Positions 49,086 through 57,995 of a stretch of DNA of 64,000 nt are shown in pieces. The position numbers and the translations under genes are program-made. The stretch comes from an uncultured Lachnospiraceae bacterium (GTDB lineage Bacteria > Bacillota > Clostridia > Lachnospirales > Lachnospiraceae): assembly GCA_910578475.1 (NCBI GenBank), contig CAJTRK010000004.1, positions 98,698-162,697 of the forward strand. The letters are read 5' to 3'. The notes beneath the pieces are model-generated. The model worked only from the letters and a program-made list of their open reading frames with translations. It did not search any database and had not been told where the DNA came from. Numbering within the stretch: position 1 is the stretch's first letter; each line of letters begins with the position of its first letter.

Positions 49086-50159
49086 ATGAAAAGAATCGGT
49101 ATGCTGACCAGTGGTGGAGACTGCCAGGCGCTTAATGCGGCGATGAGAGGCGTTGTAAAATGTCTGTCATGTAGTGGAGAAGATGTAGAAATCTATGGAT
49201 TTTTAGAGGGCTATAAAGGCTTGATTTACGGTGATTTCCGTATGTTGACGGGAATGGATTTTTCAGGTATTCTGACGAAAGGCGGAACGATTCTTGGAAG
49301 TTCCAGAACGCCGTTTAAACTGATGAGGGAGCCGGATGAGAACGGCCTTGACAAAGTAGAGGCGATGAAGCAGAATTACTATAAATTGAAATTGGACTGC
49401 CTCGTCATTCTGGGCGGCAACGGTACGCATAAGACGGCCAACATGTTAAGAGAGGAAGGGCTGAATGTCGTAACGCTCCCGAAGACAATCGATAACGATT
49501 TGTGGGGAACGGATATGACTTTCGGATTCCAGAGTGCGGTTAATATTGCGACGGACTGCATCGACTGTATTCATACGACAGCGGCATCTCACGGACGTAT
49601 TTTCATCGTGGAAGTCATGGGGCATAAAGTCGGCTGGCTGACGCTGAATGCCGGTATGGCAGGCGGCGCGGACATCATTCTGATTCCTGAAATTCCATAC
49701 GATATCGACAAAGTCGTTAAAGCGATTAACGGCCGTATGGCGCGCGGTTCCAAGTTCACAATCATGGCGGTGGCGGAAGGCGCGATTTCGAAAGAAGACG
49801 CGAAACTTTCCAAGAAAGAATATAAGGAAAAGATGAAAAATTATCCTTATCCTTCCGTATCTTATGAAATTGCGGACCGGATTCAGAAGAAGACCGGACA
49901 GGATGTGCGCGTAACGGTTCCGGGCCATACACAGAGAGGCGGAAGCCCGTGTCCGTATGACCGTGTATTTGCAACACGTCTCGGTGCGGAGGCCGGAAAA
50001 CTGATTTTAAAAGGCGAATATGGCTTTATGGTAGGCTATAAAAACAGAGAAGTTGTTAAAGTTCCGCTCGAAGAGGTTGCGGGAAAACTGAAAATGGTGT
50101 CGCCGGATGCAACCATCGTCCAGGAAGCAAAAATGACGGGCATCAGCTTCGGTGACTGA
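49086..50159 (+). CDS. pfkA: 6-phosphofructokinase, atypical donor-site motif
   Basis: About 357 residues. It phosphorylates fructose 6-phosphate in glycolysis. Family blocks: MLTSGGDCQALNAAMRG at the start, GGTILGSSRT, LPKTIDNDLWGTD (132 onward), VEVMGHKVGWLTLNAG, IPEIPYDID and PGHTQRGGSPCPYDR. The nucleotide-side motif reads GGNGT at 110-114, where ATP enzymes usually have GGDGS and diphosphate enzymes GGDDS; the Lys in PKTIDND is more often seen in diphosphate-type or group III enzymes. The phosphoryl donor therefore cannot be called from sequence. AAAGGAGG precedes ATG 49086. Confidence 0.9.
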   Translation: MKRIGMLTSGGDCQALNAAMRGVVKCLSCSGEDVEIYGFLEGYKGLIYGDFRMLTGMDFSGILTKGGTILGSSRTPFKLMREPDENGLDKVEAMKQNYYKLKLDCLVILGGNGTHKTANMLREEGLNVVTLPKTIDNDLWGTDMTFGFQSAVNIATDCIDCIHTTAASHGRIFIVEVMGHKVGWLTLNAGMAGGADIILIPEIPYDIDKVVKAINGRMARGSKFTIMAVAEGAISKEDAKLSKKEYKEKMKNYPYPSVSYEIADRIQKKTGQDVRVTVPGHTQRGGSPCPYDRVFATRLGAEAGKLILKGEYGFMVGYKNREVVKVPLEEVAGKLKMVSPDATIVQEAKMTGISFGD

Positions 50160-50184
50160 GACTGAGTCAGGAAAGGGGCTTTCA

Positions 50185-51759
50185 ATGTCATATACGGCGT
50201 TATACCGGAAATTCCGACCGGATTGCTTTGAGGATGTAAAAGGGCAGGAACATATTGTAACGACGCTGAGAAATCAGATTAAGGCAGGGAGGGTCGGGCA
50301 CGCGTACCTTTTCTGCGGGACGAGAGGAACGGGAAAAACATCCATCGCCAAGATTTTTGCCAGAGCGGTGAACTGTGAGCATCCCATAGACGGCAGTCCC
50401 TGCAGAGAGTGCCCGACCTGTAAGGCCATTGCGGCCGGCGTCAGTATGAACGTCATCGAAATCGATGCGGCGTCCAATAACGGTGTGGACAATATTCGGG
50501 AAATTGTTGACGAGGTGTCCTATTCTCCGACGGAAGGAAACTATAAGGTTTATATTATTGATGAAGTTCATATGCTTTCCATAGGGGCTTTTAACGCGCT
50601 TTTAAAGACACTGGAAGAGCCGCCGTCTTATGTGATTTTTATTCTTGCGACAACAGAGGTTCATAAAATACCGATTACGATATTGTCCCGCTGTCAAAGG
50701 TATGATTTTCGAAGAATTTCGATTGATACGATTACGGACAGACTTCGTGAGCTGATGGAAATGGAGCAGATTCAGGTGGAGGAGCGGGCGCTGCGTTATG
50801 TCGCAAAGACTGCGGACGGTTCTTTCCGTGACGCGCTGAGCCTCCTCGACCAGTGTATAGCCTTTCATTTCGGACAGGAACTGACTTATGACAAAGTGCT
50901 GGATGTTCTTGGCGCGGTTGATACCGGCGTGTTCAGCAGACTGTTCGGATTTGTGCTGGAGCGGGATGTACAGGAATGTATTTCTTTGCTGGAAGAAATC
51001 GTCATGCAGGGCCGGGAACTGACTCAGTTTGTTACGGATTTTACATGGTATCTGCGCAATCTTCTGCTAGCGAAGACTTCGGATTCGATAGAAGATATTA
51101 TTGACGTTTCCTCTGAGAACCTGCTCCGTTTAAAGGAAGAGGCAGAACGTATCGAAGCGGATGCGGTGATGCGGTATATTCGAATTTTTTCGGAACTGGC
51201 GGGGCAGATTAAATATGCCGCGCAGAAACGGATTTTAATTGAGATTGCCCTGATTAAGCTGTGCAGACCGGGAATGGAGACCGATACCGGGTCGCTGCTT
51301 GACAGAATCCGCGTGATAGAGGATAAGCTGGAAAAAGGCGTGATTGCGGCGCCGGCGGAAGGTGCGGCTGCACCCACCCGGCAGGAAAGCGTGCCGACGG
51401 CGGAAACGCTGGCAAGACGCGCGCAGCTGGAAAAGGCGGTTCCGGAAGATATCAAAACGATTGTCGGCAGCTGGCCCTCCGTCGTCGGAGAAACGTCCAT
51501 GCCGATGAAAAAATATTTAAAAGATGCAAGACTGAGTCTCGGAGGGGATAACAGACTTTTGATAGTCGTGGAAGACGGGCTGGCGTCGGATTATTTTCTG
51601 AAACAGGAAGAGAATAAGAACGCGCTTGAACGGATTCTTTCGAATATAGCGGGCAAAGAGATTGAAGTGACAATCCAGAGCATCAAAAGCGACAGAGACT
51701 TTGCGCAGGATTATGTAGATTTAAGCCAGATAATCCATATGGAGATAGAAGAAGAATAA
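50185..51759 (+). CDS. dnaX: DNA polymerase III subunit gamma/tau
   Basis: About 524 residues. This clamp-loader ATPase opens the sliding clamp during replication. It starts MSYTALYRKFRPDCFEDVKG; Walker A is GTRGTGKTSIAKIFARAV, the zinc ligands are in CEHPIDGSPCRECPTCKAI, Walker B is VYIIDEVHMLS and sensor 1/SRC is TILSRCQRYDFRRI. The C-terminal part is shorter than E. coli tau. ATG 50185 follows AAAGGGG by six bases. It leads the conserved dnaX-ybaB-recR operon. Confidence 0.95.
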   Translation: MSYTALYRKFRPDCFEDVKGQEHIVTTLRNQIKAGRVGHAYLFCGTRGTGKTSIAKIFARAVNCEHPIDGSPCRECPTCKAIAAGVSMNVIEIDAASNNGVDNIREIVDEVSYSPTEGNYKVYIIDEVHMLSIGAFNALLKTLEEPPSYVIFILATTEVHKIPITILSRCQRYDFRRISIDTITDRLRELMEMEQIQVEERALRYVAKTADGSFRDALSLLDQCIAFHFGQELTYDKVLDVLGAVDTGVFSRLFGFVLERDVQECISLLEEIVMQGRELTQFVTDFTWYLRNLLLAKTSDSIEDIIDVSSENLLRLKEEAERIEADAVMRYIRIFSELAGQIKYAAQKRILIEIALIKLCRPGMETDTGSLLDRIRVIEDKLEKGVIAAPAEGAAAPTRQESVPTAETLARRAQLEKAVPEDIKTIVGSWPSVVGETSMPMKKYLKDARLSLGGDNRLLIVVEDGLASDYFLKQEENKNALERILSNIAGKEIEVTIQSIKSDRDFAQDYVDLSQIIHMEIEEE

Positions 51760-51804
51760 GTTGAAAAATTTAAGGTTTTTCAGCGGAAAGGTATAGGTAT
51801 TAAG

Positions 51805-52158
51805 ATGGCAAAGCGTGGAGGATTTCCGGGAGGCGGAATGCCGGGAAACATGAACAACCTGATGAAGCAGGCTCAGAGGATGCAGCGTCAGATGGAAGAA
51901 AGCCAGAAAGAACTGGAAGTAAAGGAGTTTACTGCGAAGGCCGGCGGAGGCGCGGTAGAAGTGACCGTAACCGGGAAAAAAGAGATTACCAAAGTAAAAT
52001 TATCGCAGGAAGTCGTAGACCCTGATGATGTGGAAATGTTGGAAGACCTTGTTATGGCGGCAGCGAACGAGGCGCTGCGCATGGCGGAGGAAGCGAATGC
52101 GGAAATCATGAATAAAATGACCGGCGGACTCGGACTTGGCGGAGGATTACCCTTCTGA
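51805..52158 (+). CDS. YbaB/EbfC nucleoid-associated protein
   Basis: 117 residues. It starts with a Gly/Met-rich segment (GGFPGGGMPGNMNNLMKQ), then coiled AQRMQRQMEESQKELE and the conserved VEVTVTGKKEITKVKLS and DLVMAAANEALR. YbaB proteins bind DNA as dimers; the exact role is unsettled. It lies in the classic position between dnaX and recR; its stop overlaps the recR start by one base. Confidence 0.95.
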   Translation: MAKRGGFPGGGMPGNMNNLMKQAQRMQRQMEESQKELEVKEFTAKAGGGAVEVTVTGKKEITKVKLSQEVVDPDDVEMLEDLVMAAANEALRMAEEANAEIMNKMTGGLGLGGGLPF

Positions 52159-52754
52159 TGGATTTGTACGGCGGACATATCAATAAATTAATTGAAGAAC
52201 TGGCCGGACTGCCCGGAATTGGGAACAAATCCGCACAGCGGCTTGCTTTTCACCTGATTAATATGCCGAAGGAGAAAGTGGAGCGGCTGGCGGGAACGAT
52301 GGTGGAGGCCAGAGCCAACGTCAGGCATTGCAAAGAGTGCTTTACCCTGACCGAGCGGGAGCTTTGCCCCGTCTGTGCCAATGAAAACAGGGACCACGGA
52401 ACAATTATGGTGGTCGAGAATACGAGAGACCTGGCGGCCTATGAAAAGACAGGAAAGTATACGGGCGTTTATCATGTATTGCATGGAGCCATTTCTCCGA
52501 TGCTCGGAATCGGCCCGAATGATATTCGGTTAAAAGAGCTGATGCAGCGGTTACAATCGGATATTCAGGAGGTCATTATTGCGACCAATTCCAGTCTGGA
52601 GGGAGAAACGACCGCCATGTATATCGGCAAACTGATTAAGCCGACCGGCATAAAAGTAACCAGAATTGCCAGCGGTGTGCCGGTTGGCGGCGACCTGGAA
52701 TATATTGATGAAGTGACGTTATTGCGTGCATTAGAGGGAAGAACGGAACTATAA
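52158..52754 (+). CDS. recR: Recombination mediator protein RecR
   Basis: 198 residues, the usual size. It helps load RecA at gaps with RecO/RecF. A helix-hairpin-helix start (ELAGLPGIGNKSAQRLAFHL), a four-cysteine zinc finger (CKECFTLTERELCPVC), a Toprim domain (GTIMVVENTRDLAAYEKTG) and the Walker-like tail VPVGGDLEYIDEVTL are all visible. It is coupled to ybaB by stop/start overlap. Confidence 0.97.
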   Translation: MDLYGGHINKLIEELAGLPGIGNKSAQRLAFHLINMPKEKVERLAGTMVEARANVRHCKECFTLTERELCPVCANENRDHGTIMVVENTRDLAAYEKTGKYTGVYHVLHGAISPMLGIGPNDIRLKELMQRLQSDIQEVIIATNSSLEGETTAMYIGKLIKPTGIKVTRIASGVPVGGDLEYIDEVTLLRALEGRTEL

Positions 52755-52814
52755 GAAACATTGAAAAGCCGAAGAAGCGCCCGGCGATGAATGAGCAGGA
52801 ATGGAGGAGGAATC

Positions 52815-53858
52815 ATGGCGGTTACAAAGGAACTTTTTGGAACGACGCAGGACGGCGGCAAAGTGTATGCTTTTACACTGGAAAATGCGAACGGAATGAA
52901 GGCGAGACTGATTAATTACGGCGCAACGCTCGTGAATCTGTATGTACCGGATAAAGACGGCAAAGTGGAGGACGTTGTGCTCGGCTTTGACAAACTCGAA
53001 GATTATTATGAGAACGAAAGTTTTTTAGGCTCTACGATTGGCCCCAGTGCAAACAGAACCGGCAACGCGGCTTTTCGTGTTGACGGGAAAATCTATCAGA
53101 TAGACGCCAACGACGGCCCGAACAATTTACACAGCAGTTTTACAAACGGGTATCATAAGCGGGTATGGGAAGTTGCGGAGACCGGTGAAGCGAGCGTCAC
53201 TCTGTTTCTGGAAGCGCCGGACGGCGATATGGGATTTCCCGGAAATAAAAGAATGACGATGACATACAGCCTTTCCGATGACAACGCGCTTCAACTGAAA
53301 TATCATGGCACTTCCGATAAAAATACGGTAATTAATATGACGAACCATACCTATTTCAATCTGAGCGGACATCAGGCTGGTAAAATAGAAGACCATGTTC
53401 TGACGATTCATGCGGGAAATTATACACCTGTGATTCCGGGGTGTATTCCGACTGGAGAAATTGCGCCGGTGGAGGGAACGCCGATGGACTTTACAAGCCC
53501 GAAGCCGATTGGGCAGGATATCGAGGCCGATTTTGAACAGTTGAAACTTGGGCAGGGATATGACCACAACTTTGTTATTGACGGTGCGGACGGCACGCTT
53601 CGGGAAATTGCAGTGGTGGAGGACAAAAAGAGCGGCAGAAAACTGAAAACTTTCACGACGCTTCCCGGCGTCCAGTTCTATGCCGGAAACTGCATCGGCG
53701 TTCAGAAGGGAAAAGACGGCGTCACCTATGGGCCGAGAATGGGAATGTGCCTGGAAACACAATATTTTCCGGATGCAATCAACAAGCCGAATTTCCCGTC
53801 CAACGTTTTTGGACCGGACAGGGATTATGAAGCGGTGACGGTTTATCAGTTTGTGTAA
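52815..53858 (+). CDS. galM: Aldose 1-epimerase (galactose mutarotase)
   Basis: About 347 residues. It interconverts alpha and beta anomers of aldoses. Typical GalM segments: ARLINYGATLVNLYVPDKDG, FLGSTIGPSANRTGNA, NLHSSFTNGYHKRVW, the catalytic His in INMTNHTYFNLSG and the catalytic Glu in CLETQYFPDAIN. GGAGGAGG precedes ATG 52815; an earlier ATG at 52791 would contain that site. It may help other sugar routes in the window by supplying the right anomer. Confidence 0.93.
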   Translation: MAVTKELFGTTQDGGKVYAFTLENANGMKARLINYGATLVNLYVPDKDGKVEDVVLGFDKLEDYYENESFLGSTIGPSANRTGNAAFRVDGKIYQIDANDGPNNLHSSFTNGYHKRVWEVAETGEASVTLFLEAPDGDMGFPGNKRMTMTYSLSDDNALQLKYHGTSDKNTVINMTNHTYFNLSGHQAGKIEDHVLTIHAGNYTPVIPGCIPTGEIAPVEGTPMDFTSPKPIGQDIEADFEQLKLGQGYDHNFVIDGADGTLREIAVVEDKKSGRKLKTFTTLPGVQFYAGNCIGVQKGKDGVTYGPRMGMCLETQYFPDAINKPNFPSNVFGPDRDYEAVTVYQFV

Positions 53859-53882
53859 TATACTGGACAATTCAAATACAGG

Positions 53883-53912
53883 GCGCAGGCGGCAGAGCCT
53901 GCGCTGTTTTTT
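53883..53912 (+). terminator. Terminator after galM
   Basis: GCGCAGGC (53883-53890), loop GGCAGA, GCCTGCGC (53897-53904), then TG and six T. It separates galM from the convergent permease gene. Confidence 0.92.
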
Positions 53913-53929
53913 AGTTCGGAAGGTAATAT

Positions 53930-55066
53930 CTACTCCAGCATAATCTCCTTCAGATTCATTTTCTCCATTCTTTTCCCATAAAAAAACATTACGCCTTCGT
54001 ACAGAATAACAAAGCAAAGCAGCGTCAGAAACATTATCGGAAAATCGAAGTGATATTCGGGAACATCCTCAAAATCCGCAAAAACAACGGACACCATAAT
54101 TTTCAGCAATAAATACTGATAAACGCTTCCGAGGGCAAAACCGAAATAAGCCCAGGGGCGGTATCCTCCCAGAACTGCGTCTGCGCAGTCCATGCTGCGA
54201 TAGCCGAATACTTTCATCATCGTAATGGTCTTTGCGTTTGCCCTGATGACGGAAGTTGATGCGATAAAGAGCGTGACGCAGGCCAAAACAGCGCCAATTG
54301 AGATAATCATGACGGTCATCATCCGGCTGGCAAGTTCATCTATACTGAAAGACATCTGCATCATGGAGGAGAAGCAGAAGACAGCAAAAGTAATGAAAAA
54401 AATCAGGGATTTCCGCTGCCGGGCATTGCTTCTTTTTAATTCCTGTAAAAATGGCAGGTCCGTTTCCTTTCCGGCTTTGACAACTTTTTCTGATTCCTTT
54501 CCCCGCAAAAGGGCGAGCGGAGAGGCCTTTAATTTCAGATAGCTGTAAAAAATGGCGAGCAGAGAGAAAAACAGGGCGGGCAGGAGCACCAGCAACAGGC
54601 ACAGACCCGGATGAAAACCAATCTCCATTTCCGCGAAAAGTCCTTCCTGATTCTGGATGTCATAAAATGTCGGCATGAGCAGATGGGCGCCCAGATATCC
54701 AAGCCCCGTGCCTGCAAGAACGCAGCATCCGAAAGTCCAAAATTCTCCGGCAATCCGAATACGGGAATAGCCGAGCGCTTTCAGAATACCAAGTTCTTTC
54801 TGATGAATATCAATGTAGTGTCCCACATAGAAGCATAATAATACGACCGTCGTCAGCAGAAGGCATCCTCCGGCGACACCGCTTATGACTTTTCCGCTCA
54901 TGACGAGGGCATCATAAACAGCCTGGGAGGCCGGAGCGGTGATTTCCCCTTTTATGCCGGCCAGGTCCAGATTATAATTCAGAAATAATGTACATACAAA
55001 CACGGCGCAGAAACTGACAATCAGAATGCCGGCCATTTTCAGTGTATCTTTGTAATCGACAATCAT
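53930..55066 (-). CDS. FtsX-type ABC transporter permease
   Basis: About 378 residues in two repeats of a helical core. The first half has YIDIHQKELGILKALGYSRI, the second ITMMKVFGYRSMDC and ends MNLKEIMLE, matching the FtsX/MacB permease layout with ELGIxKALG-type coupling motifs. With the ATPase encoded upstream it probably exports or detoxifies a lipid or peptide. I place the start at 55066 (Met-Ile-Val-Asp-Tyr), after AGAGGT; ATG 55078 would leave no room. The hairpin GCCGC/GCGGC at 55082 precedes it. Confidence 0.87.
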   Translation of the reverse strand: MIVDYKDTLKMAGILIVSFCAVFVCTLFLNYNLDLAGIKGEITAPASQAVYDALVMSGKVISGVAGGCLLLTTVVLLCFYVGHYIDIHQKELGILKALGYSRIRIAGEFWTFGCCVLAGTGLGYLGAHLLMPTFYDIQNQEGLFAEMEIGFHPGLCLLLVLLPALFFSLLAIFYSYLKLKASPLALLRGKESEKVVKAGKETDLPFLQELKRSNARQRKSLIFFITFAVFCFSSMMQMSFSIDELASRMMTVMIISIGAVLACVTLFIASTSVIRANAKTITMMKVFGYRSMDCADAVLGGYRPWAYFGFALGSVYQYLLLKIMVSVVFADFEDVPEYHFDFPIMFLTLLCFVILYEGVMFFYGKRMEKMNLKEIMLE

Positions 55067-55081
55067 GTTACCTCTCATTCT

Positions 55082-55095
55082 GCCGCATAAGCGGC
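55082..55095 (-). promoter_or_regulatory. Short hairpin before a start codon (copy 3 of 3)
   Basis: GCCGC-ataa-GCGGC, flanked by CCTCTCATTC as at 46719. It lies between the ATPase stop and the permease start. Confidence 0.55.
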
Positions 55096-55102
55096 GGCTC
55101 CT

Positions 55103-55795
55103 TTAATATGCGATTTCATATGCGGTTTTCGGTCTGGCATTATGCAGCGTTTCTACAATACGTCCGCTGTTCATACGGATGACCGTATCCGCCATTTCCG
55201 CAATGTTTTGGTTATGAGTTACCATGATTACGGTAAAACCGGATTCTTTCTGCAATTTGCTGATGTAGTCAAGGACAAGCCTTCCGGTCTCTTCGTCCAG
55301 CGCGCCGGTGGGTTCATCCAGATACAGAACCTTTGGGTTTTTGGCGAGAGCCCTTGCGATGGAGACGCGCTGCTGTTCGCCTCCGCTCAATTCATGCGGA
55401 TATTTCTGCCGCTTTTTATCGAGTCCGACGGCGGTAATCGTTTTCCGGTAGTCTTTATTCCCGGCCAGGTCGGCTCCCATTTTGACATTTTTATCCACAT
55501 TCAGGTTTGGCAGAAGATAGTATTGCTGAAAAATGAAGCCGATATTTTTCTTGCGAAATTCGGTCAGTTCTTTGTCTGTCATATGTTCAAGCATCGTCTG
55601 GTCATAGCTTATTTCGCCTTCATCCGGGCGTTCCAGTCCTGACATAATGTTTAACAGGGTGGATTTGCCGGAGCCGGAGGCTCCTAAGATAACGACGAAA
55701 TCGCCCTCTTCAATCTGAAAAGAAAGACCCTTTAAGATTTCGCATCTGCTTTCTCCCTTACCGTAGAATTTATGAATATTTTTGATTTGTATCAT
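55103..55795 (-). CDS. LolD/MacB-type ABC transporter ATPase
   Basis: About 230 residues. Walker A VILGASGSGKSTLLNIMSG, signature LSGGEQQRVSIARALA, Walker B VLYLDEPTGALDEETG and H-loop VIMVTHNQNIA. GALDEETG is characteristic of the MacB/LolD exporter group. It pairs with the FtsX-type permease downstream and is preceded by its probable TetR repressor, 17 bases away. Likely role: drug or antimicrobial peptide export, which is inference. Confidence 0.92.
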   Translation of the reverse strand: MIQIKNIHKFYGKGESRCEILKGLSFQIEEGDFVVILGASGSGKSTLLNIMSGLERPDEGEISYDQTMLEHMTDKELTEFRKKNIGFIFQQYYLLPNLNVDKNVKMGADLAGNKDYRKTITAVGLDKKRQKYPHELSGGEQQRVSIARALAKNPKVLYLDEPTGALDEETGRLVLDYISKLQKESGFTVIMVTHNQNIAEMADTVIRMNSGRIVETLHNARPKTAYEIAY

Positions 55796-55812
55796 AATTG
55801 CTCCTTTTATTG

Positions 55813-56442
55813 TCAGGCTTTGTTGTTTTCTGAGTTGCCGTTATCCGGATTGAGAGACGGCGCCGTTTCTTTTTTCAAAAGAAAAAGCAGACCTTGAAAA
55901 ACCTCACTCATCATTTCCGAAATATGCTCTTTGGAATAGTCGCACAGATGGGTAACCGACATGACCGCAATGCCATGCGAATACGTCCATAAATGTTGAT
56001 AAAGTCTGTCGGCGGTTTCTCTGTCCAGTCCGTAAGGTTCCTGCACGGTGCGCAGAATCTTTTCGTAGCTTTCATCGATTAAAGGCAGAATCTGCGATAT
56101 ACTGGCGGAAGCGTCTTCTCCGCCGGGGGCGCTCATGAACAATATCTGAAATAGCTTCGGTTCCTCCATTGCAAAGGTGATATAAGCGAGCCCGACGCCG
56201 CCGAATGCCTTTTTTTCTTTCAGACCGCTTTCCACATAACGGAGATAAATTTCTTTTGCAAGATGAATGACTTCCCGCTTCACTTCTTCCATATTCTGAA
56301 ATACCGTAAAAACAGGTCTGGCCGAACTGCCGAGCTGCATACCAAGTTCCCGTGACGTCAGTTTATCCATCCCTTCGGTCCGTACAATCTGCAAAGCTTT
56401 TTCCAGAATTTCTTCTCGTGTAAATTTTGATTTTGGCGGCAT
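55813..56442 (-). CDS. TetR-family transcriptional regulator
   Basis: About 209 residues. The N-terminal helix-turn-helix is FTREEILEKALQIVRTEGMD followed by KLTSRELGMQLGSSARPVFT. The C-terminal ligand domain is all helical (AFGGVGLAYITFAMEEPKLF, then YEKILRTVQEPYGLDRETAD) and resembles the TetR_C group with WxxSHGIA-like text (WTYSHGIAVMSV). GGAGG is seven or eight bases before the ATG at 56442. A palindrome that overlaps its own promoter is the likely operator. It is the first gene of the exporter operon. Confidence 0.9.
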   Translation of the reverse strand: MPPKSKFTREEILEKALQIVRTEGMDKLTSRELGMQLGSSARPVFTVFQNMEEVKREVIHLAKEIYLRYVESGLKEKKAFGGVGLAYITFAMEEPKLFQILFMSAPGGEDASASISQILPLIDESYEKILRTVQEPYGLDRETADRLYQHLWTYSHGIAVMSVTHLCDYSKEHISEMMSEVFQGLLFLLKKETAPSLNPDNGNSENNKA

Positions 56443-56474
56443 AATTATGCTCCTCCGTTCTAAAACGTTTGATT

Positions 56475-56523
56475 TAAAACATATGTTTTAGAAAAGTATA
56501 AATCTGAATACAAGGAATGTCAA
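56475..56523 (-). promoter_or_regulatory. Promoter and TetR-type operator of the exporter operon
   Basis: On the minus strand TTGACA (56518-56523), 17 bases, TATACT (56495-56500). The 16-bp perfect palindrome TAAAACATATGTTTTA (56475-56490) sits over the likely start site; a further half-site TAAAACG lies at 56461-56467. Bound repressor would block transcription of its own operon. Confidence 0.8.
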
Positions 56524-56639
56524 TATACTTTTTTCCCGGTGCGCATAATTTGATAAATTTCGCATACCTTCTGTGTTATATTGAGAAAAAGTATGCCCGT
56601 CTGTATCCGGCGGGTTCGAGGAAAGGCGTGGGAATTAAA

Positions 56640-57935
56640 ATGGCAGCATCAGACATCGTAATTCACAAAGGGGAAAAAGAGGAAAAATATCAACTATATG
56701 TAGAAGATTATGTGATGTCCTATTTAAAAAATTACGGAGCCGGAGAGGGCGGAAAAATTTTTTTCTATGGAAAAAGAGAACGAAAGAATAGAAAATATTA
56801 CATATACGGAGCAGGCCGTCAGCGAGAGTTATCCTGTTTTGCACAATATGAGCCGTTGGATGAAATTGTATGCCGCCTGACAACGGACATGCCGGTTTTC
56901 CTCATGAAAAGCGAAGAAGAGACGTATGAGCTGGCAGGATATTATATTTTCTACCAGAGCAATGAGGCGATGCAGAATTATATGGTAGAACAGCGAAAAG
57001 CGGCAGAGGCGCTGGAAAAATCGCAGGGAAGAGCGGGTGCGCAGGCAGGAAGGAAACAAACCGGGGCGCAGAACATCGTGAAACCGCAGAACATTGTAAG
57101 GCCGCAGAATATCAACAGGCCACAGAATTTTAGCGGTAAACAAGGCAATGGCACGGAGGCGCAGCGAAGAGGAGCCAAAGGCGGAAGGACAAAATCAGGG
57201 AGCCAGACAACGGGAAATTTTAAGGGCGGGCTGATGGCGGTACAGCTTGCCGCAATTTTTATCATATTGATAGCGATTGTTATAAACTCTACCAACAGTT
57301 ACACAAAGCTGGAAGAATTGAATCAGGATGCGGTGGAAGTTTTCTTTGCGATGGAAAACGAAGAGGCTGCCGATAAAGAAAAGCGTAGCCAGACAGCGGA
57401 CGGTATGGAAGAAACGGGAAAGGAAACAGAGGAAACGTCGGCGGAGCAGCAAAAGAAACCGGAAGGAACGGCGATGCAGAAGGAAGACGGCACGGCGGCT
57501 GAAACGGAAGGAACCGTGCTGCGGTTGGAAGATTTGGATGTAAAGTTCGAGGAGGAAAACCAGGCTGCGAAACAGGAGGAAGACGCGCAGACGGAACCGG
57601 GCGACGATTCCGAAGAGGGGATTGAGAGCGGACAGGACGCGGACAGCGTGCAAAAGGAGAGCGGGACGGAAGAAGATAAAAAAGAGACGGACAGAACGGA
57701 AGCTGGTGAAGACGATGCGGACGGGGAGAGCGGCAAAACGGAGGAGGCAGTCCAGAGCGAACAGGCTTTTGCCAGAAACTTTGCGGAATACTATAAAATA
57801 GAAAAAGGCGATACGCTTAATAAAATCAGCATAAAGATATATGGAGATACGGGAAAAGTAAAGGAAATCTGTGACCTGAACAAAATCAAAGACCCGGATG
57901 ATATTAAGTATGGGCAAAAAATATTACTGCCATAG
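56640..57935 (+). CDS. Membrane protein with C-terminal LysM domain
   Basis: About 431 residues. A cytoplasmic N-terminal domain (~95 residues, IVIHKGEKEEKYQLYVEDYV) is followed by a basic linker with repeated PQNI units, one membrane helix (GLMAVQLAAIFIILIAIVIN), a long Glu/Lys/Thr-rich extracellular stalk and a C-terminal LysM (YYKIEKGDTLNKISIKIYGD, DPDDIKYGQKILLP). LysM binds peptidoglycan, so the protein spans membrane and wall. Start ATG 56640 is chosen because the frame upstream crosses the TetR promoter; its ribosome site is weak (GCGTGGG). It heads the LysM-DUF5711-CvpA run. Confidence 0.83.
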   Translation: MAASDIVIHKGEKEEKYQLYVEDYVMSYLKNYGAGEGGKIFFYGKRERKNRKYYIYGAGRQRELSCFAQYEPLDEIVCRLTTDMPVFLMKSEEETYELAGYYIFYQSNEAMQNYMVEQRKAAEALEKSQGRAGAQAGRKQTGAQNIVKPQNIVRPQNINRPQNFSGKQGNGTEAQRRGAKGGRTKSGSQTTGNFKGGLMAVQLAAIFIILIAIVINSTNSYTKLEELNQDAVEVFFAMENEEAADKEKRSQTADGMEETGKETEETSAEQQKKPEGTAMQKEDGTAAETEGTVLRLEDLDVKFEEENQAAKQEEDAQTEPGDDSEEGIESGQDADSVQKESGTEEDKKETDRTEAGEDDADGESGKTEEAVQSEQAFARNFAEYYKIEKGDTLNKISIKIYGDTGKVKEICDLNKIKDPDDIKYGQKILLP

Positions 57936-57995
57936 AAAAATATATGGTATAATAAATTTTTATAATAGTACAAAATGCTATCAGAGGACCAACAT

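Noticed and set aside
53127..54017. Antisense frame opposite galM
   Set aside because: Crosses the galM terminator and the permease end; composition is unlike real proteins here.
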